Below the pieces are notes generated by a model. That model was not told where the DNA came from and made no database searches. It saw nothing but the letters and a program-made list of their open reading frames with translations. The position numbers and the translations under genes are program-made. From Gliomastix tumulicola (taxonomy: Eukaryota > Ascomycota > Sordariomycetes > Hypocreales > Bionectriaceae), in NCBI GenBank assembly GCA_001599755.1, contig BCHX01000005.1, forward strand, positions 2,848,409 through 2,912,408: DNA of 64,000 bases, given 5' to 3'. Numbering within the stretch: the stretch's first letter is position 1; every line of letters starts with the position of its first letter. Shown here in pieces: positions 59,985-64,000 of the stretch.

Positions 59985-61028
59985 TCACGCCGTCGACCTC
60001 CAGAGATCCCGGAGCTGCCCGCACGCCGGCCACAGCGCAAACGCCGAGATGGCCAGCTCGTTCAGCTTCAGCGGGCCCAGATCCGTCGCCCAGTGCAGCG
60101 TGAGCGGCGACCACGCCAGGTTCCGGAAGAAGTCCCTCTTCCAGGCGGCATCCCAGGCCGGGTCCTCGGCGGCCGCGCTTGCGCCCCGTCCGCGGGCGTC
60201 GGACACGCGCAGGGCGCGCTCGATGAGCCCGCGGGCGACCTCGATGTGCACGTAGTACATGAAGGCGCGGACGCTCCAGCCGGCGAGCTTGCCGGTGGCG
60301 GCGGGGCTGAGGCCGACGACGTTCTTGGAGGCGAGGTAGGTGATGTTCTCGGTCGCCTGGAAGAAGATGATGGTGGCGAGCTTGACGGCCGTGAAGGTGA
60401 GGCCGACGGACGAGGCCGCGAAGTCCTGCTTCTTCAGCTTCTCGTCGTCGGCGGCCGCGGCCGCGGCGTCCTTGACGGCGAGGCGGGCCCCGATGAAGCG
60501 CTTGGCGGCGAAGTACAGGCCCAGCAGGCCCCAGAGACGGCCGAACGTCCTCACGTCGGTGAGCAGGCCCGAGAAGGTCTTGAGCTTGGCTGCCATGCGG
60601 ATGGCCGCGGAGGCCAGGGCGGCTCCGGATGTAGCGCCCAGCGGTCCGGAGAGTGTGACGGTCGCCGAGGGGGGCAGCTTGGTCGCGAGGGCGACGAGGC
60701 GCTGCGAGGACTGGCGCAGGGCGGCGCGGGCCGAGCCATCGAGTACGGCGGCCGCGAGACGCGCTGCGTAGCACAGGAAGAAGAGGACGGTGTCGGCGCC
60801 GGCGCGGGTCTCGAGGCAGCGGAGGAGGTGGGCGATGAAGCCGTCGATGCTCGAGGGCGCGGCCTTGATGAGGGCGCTAATGGACACGGGCGGCGAGGCT
60901 TTGGGTTTGGCAGGAGAGGTCGAGGCGGCAGCGGCGGCGGCGGCAGACGAGGAGTCGATGGGTTTGGCGTCGGGGACAGAGGCAACCGAGGGAGCGGGCG
61001 CCTCCGCGACGTGCTGCTCAGCTTCCAT
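59985..61028 (-). CDS. PEX11-family peroxisomal membrane protein
   Basis: Predicted to help peroxisome elongation and division. Intronless, 347 residues. The N-terminus (about 1-50) is Ala/Ser/Pro-rich and probably disordered. The PEX11-like body has an amphipathic start (IDGFIAHLLRCLETRAGADT), then LLTDVRTFGRLWGLLGLYFA, a segment typical of PEX11C-type fungal proteins, and later hydrophobic stretches (KLATIIFFQATENITYLA; APLTLHWATD-like tail region near WSPLTLHWATDLGP). No N-terminal signal is seen. The next gene upstream is the aldo-keto reductase on the same strand. Assignment to the family is good; the exact paralogue is not resolved. Confidence 0.82.
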   Translation of the reverse strand: MEAEQHVAEAPAPSVASVPDAKPIDSSSAAAAAAASTSPAKPKASPPVSISALIKAAPSSIDGFIAHLLRCLETRAGADTVLFFLCYAARLAAAVLDGSARAALRQSSQRLVALATKLPPSATVTLSGPLGATSGAALASAAIRMAAKLKTFSGLLTDVRTFGRLWGLLGLYFAAKRFIGARLAVKDAAAAAADDEKLKKQDFAASSVGLTFTAVKLATIIFFQATENITYLASKNVVGLSPAATGKLAGWSVRAFMYYVHIEVARGLIERALRVSDARGRGASAAAEDPAWDAAWKRDFFRNLAWSPLTLHWATDLGPLKLNELAISAFALWPACGQLRDLWRSTA

Positions 61029-61727
61029 GGTGGCGGTGGACGGTCTCTGGACGTCCTCGGTTTATGGATCTGTATATCTCGTGTCTATTCTCAACGTGGA
61101 GACGTGTCTCGTGCCCGTTTTCTTCGACGGCGGCTCGACGATACCGGAGGCCAGAGGATCGGATTCGAGGATGGTGCTCAGCAGGGCCGGTGCTCTGCCG
61201 CAATTGGTCGCAAGGGAATTGGGAAGAAAGAAAGAAAAGACGCCTCCTGACGAGCAACAGCGACGGGGAAAAGAGTCGCGGAAGAGATGGAAGGACCCTG
61301 GGAGATGACCAAGCTGTCGATGGATGGAATCCTGGTGGGTGGTGCACCGACTGTTCCGGATTCCGATACACGGGCGCTGCGAATCTAAGCGAGAGGAAGC
61401 TGCAGCGACTAATACCTGATGGAACAGAAGGTCCAGCCGATCCAGCAGCCCCGGACAGCTAATAAAAGTGGCCGGAGGGGCGTTTAGGGCGTCAGTGATG
61501 CTGGAGCTGGCGTGCTCTGCGCTGTATTTTATGGCTCAATTGTCCAGGGTAGCTCTGAATGGCGGGGCGGCTTAATGCTCTCCCGTCACTGGTGGAGAAA
61601 AAAAAAAAAAAAGAGCCTAGGCTGGCTCAAGGTACCTCGGCAGGTTCTCCGTCTCAACTCACTGCCAGCTTGACCGGCTATTGATGAATACCTACTAGGT
61701 TGCTCCCTATTTGTCCGGGCAACTGCT
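61029..61727. other. Spacer between PEX11-family gene and aldo-keto reductase
   Basis: 699 bp with the PEX11-family promoter and the reductase 3' region, both on the minus strand. An A-run of about 15 sits near 61598. No gene seen. Confidence 0.55.
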
Positions 61728-62928
61728 CTACTGGTGCCCGTCAATGGCCTTGGGCTGGTACAACTCCTCCAGATACTTCTCATCGTCCTCGCCCAGCACC
61801 TTCCCGCGCGCCCCGATCGCCTGCTCCAGCCTCTCGACGCTGCTGAAGCCGATGATCGGGCTCGTCACGCGGCGGTTAATCCACGCCAGCGCGACGTGCG
61901 CCATCTCCCAGCCGTGCTTCTCGGCCAGCTCGACGACGCGCCCGATGATCTCGCGGTCCAGCTCCGTCTGGCCCGTCCGGCCCTTGGGCTCGCCCGCGCT
62001 CCGGTCCGTCGACCCGAAGGCCTGGGGCAGGCGCGCGAGATGCCCGCGGCACAGCGGCGCCCAGGGGATCAGGCCGACGCCCGTGTCATTGCAGAAGCGG
62101 TTCATCTCGCGCTCCTCCTCGCGGTAGAGCAGGTTGTACTGGTTCTGCATGCTGACAAAGGGCGTCCACCCGTTGCGCTCCGCCGCGAACTGCATGCGCG
62201 CGAACTGCGTCGCCCACATGCTGCTCGCGCCGATGTACCGCACTTTCCCGGACTGCACCAGGTCGTGCAGCGCCTTCATCGTCTCCTCGATGGGCGTGAA
62301 GCGGTCGAAGCGGTGGATCTGCAGCAGGTCGATGTACGGCGTGTCCAGTCGTCGGAGCGACGCCTCGACCTGGTTGAAGATGGCCGTCCGCGAGAGCCCG
62401 AAGGCGTTCTGGTAGTCCTTGGACGCGTCGAACGCCTCTCTGTTCACGAAGTGGCGGGACTCTGCTGATGTGTGAGAAAAAGCACGGAATCTCGGGAGAA
62501 AAGGAACAGAACTGCTTACCAGGGTCCTCGCCGACGGCCCAGAAGCACTTGGTCAGGATGACAACCTTCTCGCGCGGGATATTGTACTTCTTGATGGCCT
62601 TGCCGACAATCTCCTCGGACACGCCGTTGGAGTAGACGTTGGCCGTGTCCCAGGTGTTGAGGCCGCGGTCGTAGGCTGCCTTGAGCAGGGGCAGGGCCTG
62701 TAAGGCGAGTGAGCCAGTGAGTTTGTTGAATCATGTGACGTGACTATGTGACTTCGGTGAACATACCTCCTCCTCCTCGATGACCCAAGGGAGAGTCCTC
62801 TTGTCGCCGAAGCTCATGCAGCCAAAGATGGGCACAGAGACACGGAGGCCCGACTTGCCCAGCTGGCGGTACTCGCACTTGCTGTTCTCGACGGACTCCT
62901 TGAGCCGGGAAGACAATTCGGACGACAT
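61728..62928 (-). CDS. Aldo-keto reductase
   Basis: NADPH-dependent carbonyl reductase of the TIM-barrel AKR superfamily. Three exons (62928-62767, 62697-62520, 62461-61728) encode 357 residues. The catalytic set is visible: Asp and Tyr in [12 protein letters not shown], Lys in VVILTKCF and His in LLQIHRFD. Cofactor-binding elements occur near the end ([16 protein letters not shown]). The wording is that of fungal AKRs related to voltage-gated-channel beta-subunit-like/L-GAP reductases and secondary-metabolite reductases. The start [20 protein letters not shown] is typical. Substrate unknown. Confidence 0.92.
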
Positions 62929-63835
62929 GGTGAGAGGTTGGTTGCGGTGGGTGCCGAGGTCTTGAACGGTAGGGTTTTGCTATTCCAGTTGCACTGTGAG
63001 TGAGGTTCCTTAGTCGACGGATGATGTATCTCTTTGTCGTCAACGTCAGTGAGGGGAGACGCCCCAGCTCTCCTCTTTAATCGAAGCTGGCAAGCGGGGG
63101 CGGGGGATGTCCAACCGAGACCTGCTTGTTAACTCCGGATGGCGATATCCATTTTATCCAGCCGTTTAATCTATGAGATGGCCAGTGTCGTTGACGAAAT
63201 GAGGTGCTCGGCTCGATTTATCCAGGACCCAACGCTACAGGGTAAGCCAGTGCCTCAAGATCACACTCGACTAGTTCACACAGGATCGGCTCTTGCACAC
63301 TCAAGCGGGATATATGAATATGAACGGGGTTGGCCCCAGTTTGAAGGTGATGTATTGGCCACTAGCTGACCTGTGAATGCTAAGATGATTGCCTACTATT
63401 CAAGCAACTGATTGGAGCTGTTGCTTTCTCGTTTTTGATGGGCAGGTGTTCGTGGCACGCGCTTGATACTGGTGTAGGGGTGATTCAGATAGGCCACCTT
63501 CAATAAGAGTTATTATAATTGTCCGTGAATCTTCATTCATTGCGGTGATGGCAAGCAGAATTGATCGTCACCGTGGAATTAATTGGGGGAGCTGTATTTC
63601 ATCTTTTGTCACAAGAGCCATAGAATTCAAGGCGAAGTTTGAACCAATCTAACTGAGGTTGACAAAAAAGAGATGATGGCAACAAACTGTGTGTCTCAGG
63701 CCCAATAATCTGAACATGGGGCAGATAAAAGTGACAGCCGCACTTTTTGTGTCACCCCACTTTCAACTCACCTCATCCATCCTCATTCACCCTCTCCCAA
63801 TCCTCATCTCAAACATCCACCCCTATCAACGAACC
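62929..63835. promoter_or_regulatory. Divergent promoter region AKR / right-edge gene
   Basis: 907-bp spacer, AT-richer near 63380-63700. It carries AAGTGACAGCCGCACTTT at 63729-63746, about 90 bp upstream of the right-edge ATG, and a pyrimidine-rich leader. No gene seen. Confidence 0.45.
63729..63746. promoter_or_regulatory. Shared 18-bp promoter motif, copy 2
   Basis: AAGTGACAGCCGCACTTT, one mismatch to the copy in the ADE5,7 promoter, followed by GTGTCACCCCACTTT, an inverted near-copy of part of the motif. Confidence 0.4.
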
Positions 63836-64000
63836 ATGTCCGGCAGCTGGAAGTCCACGCTGTCAGCCCTAGATCGCTACGAAGTCATCGAGAAAATCCA
63901 GCAGACCTCTCACCTCCCCGCAGCCGACGCCATCGCCCTCGAGCAAACAGCCTTCGCCTCCTCCTCCACGCTCGCCGAGTACCAAGCCGCCTGCTCCTCC
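63836..64000 (+). CDS. Partial gene at right edge, possible KIX-like N-terminus
   Basis: An open frame starts at ATG 63836 in good context (GAACCATG) and runs 55 codons to the window end without a stop. It begins MSGSWKSTLSALDRYEVIEK. The pattern of Trp, Asp-Arg, Val-Ile and a later Tyr-x3-Cys (EYQAACSS) is loosely like the KIX-type domain of fungal Mediator tail proteins (Med15), but this is weak. The product is cut by the window edge. Confidence 0.55.
   Translation, partial: MSGSWKSTLSALDRYEVIEKIQQTSHLPAADAIALEQTAFASSSTLAEYQAACSS

Noticed and set aside
60093..61250. 385-codon plus-strand frame opposite the PEX11-family gene
   Set aside because: Gly/Arg/Glu-rich mirror of alanine-rich coding sequence.

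Overview
The window is nuclear DNA of a filamentous ascomycete (Pezizomycotina, most likely Sordariomycetes). It is moderately GC-rich and gene-dense. Genes carry short introns of about 50-110 nt with GTANGT-type donors, CTAAC/CTGAC branch points and C/TAG acceptors, and the products are typical fungal proteins (Zn2Cys6 factors, ADE5,7, an EMP47-like lectin, COP9 subunit 1). No bacterial operons, CRISPR arrays, transposons or rRNA/tRNA genes were recognised. I annotate 23 complete genes and one gene cut by the right edge. Exon joins were chosen by splice consensus and protein continuity, and every joined CDS length is divisible by three.

Layout. 1-5.2 kb: no supported gene. 5.2-18.5 kb: housekeeping block of PRP8 (-, interrupted by a 154-residue mini-intein), a complex I NDUFB4-like subunit (+), SAP18 (-), PRP18 (+) and COP9 signalosome subunit 1 (-). 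18.5-22.6 kb: gene-free, leading to a 979-aa Zn2Cys6 factor (+) with upstream ORFs. 27-33.3 kb: M24 Xaa-Pro peptidase (+), EMP47/ERGIC-53-like cargo lectin (-) and ALG8 glucosyltransferase (-). 33.6-35.8 kb: a short protein-kinase-like gene and an aminoglycoside-phosphotransferase-like gene (both +). 37.8-47.2 kb: eIF3c/NIP1 (-), ISA2 (+), a glutathione S-transferase (-) and ITC1 (-). 49.4-54.6 kb: a compact set of a second Zn2Cys6 factor (+), an MDR oxidoreductase (-), a cupin (+) and a phosphoglycerate-mutase-like protein (-). 55.9-62.9 kb: ADE5,7 (-), hemerythrin-like protein (+), PEX11-family protein (-) and aldo-keto reductase (-). The right edge holds the first 55 codons of a further gene.

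How genes relate. PRP8 and PRP18 are both spliceosome components and SAP18 is linked to mRNA-processing complexes in other eukaryotes. EMP47-like and ALG8 both act in glycoprotein production and ER export. The 49.4-54.6 kb set looks like a small regulated metabolic module: the divergent promoter between the MDR and cupin genes has two well-placed TATA boxes around a CGG-rich core, and a Zn2Cys6 regulator lies next door. The strongest item is the PRP8 mini-intein. Secondary items are a GC-AG intron in the cupin, three introns that keep the reading frame if retained, two introns with long T tracts directly after the donor, and an 18-bp motif shared by two promoters. I did not find a clearly new multi-gene system.
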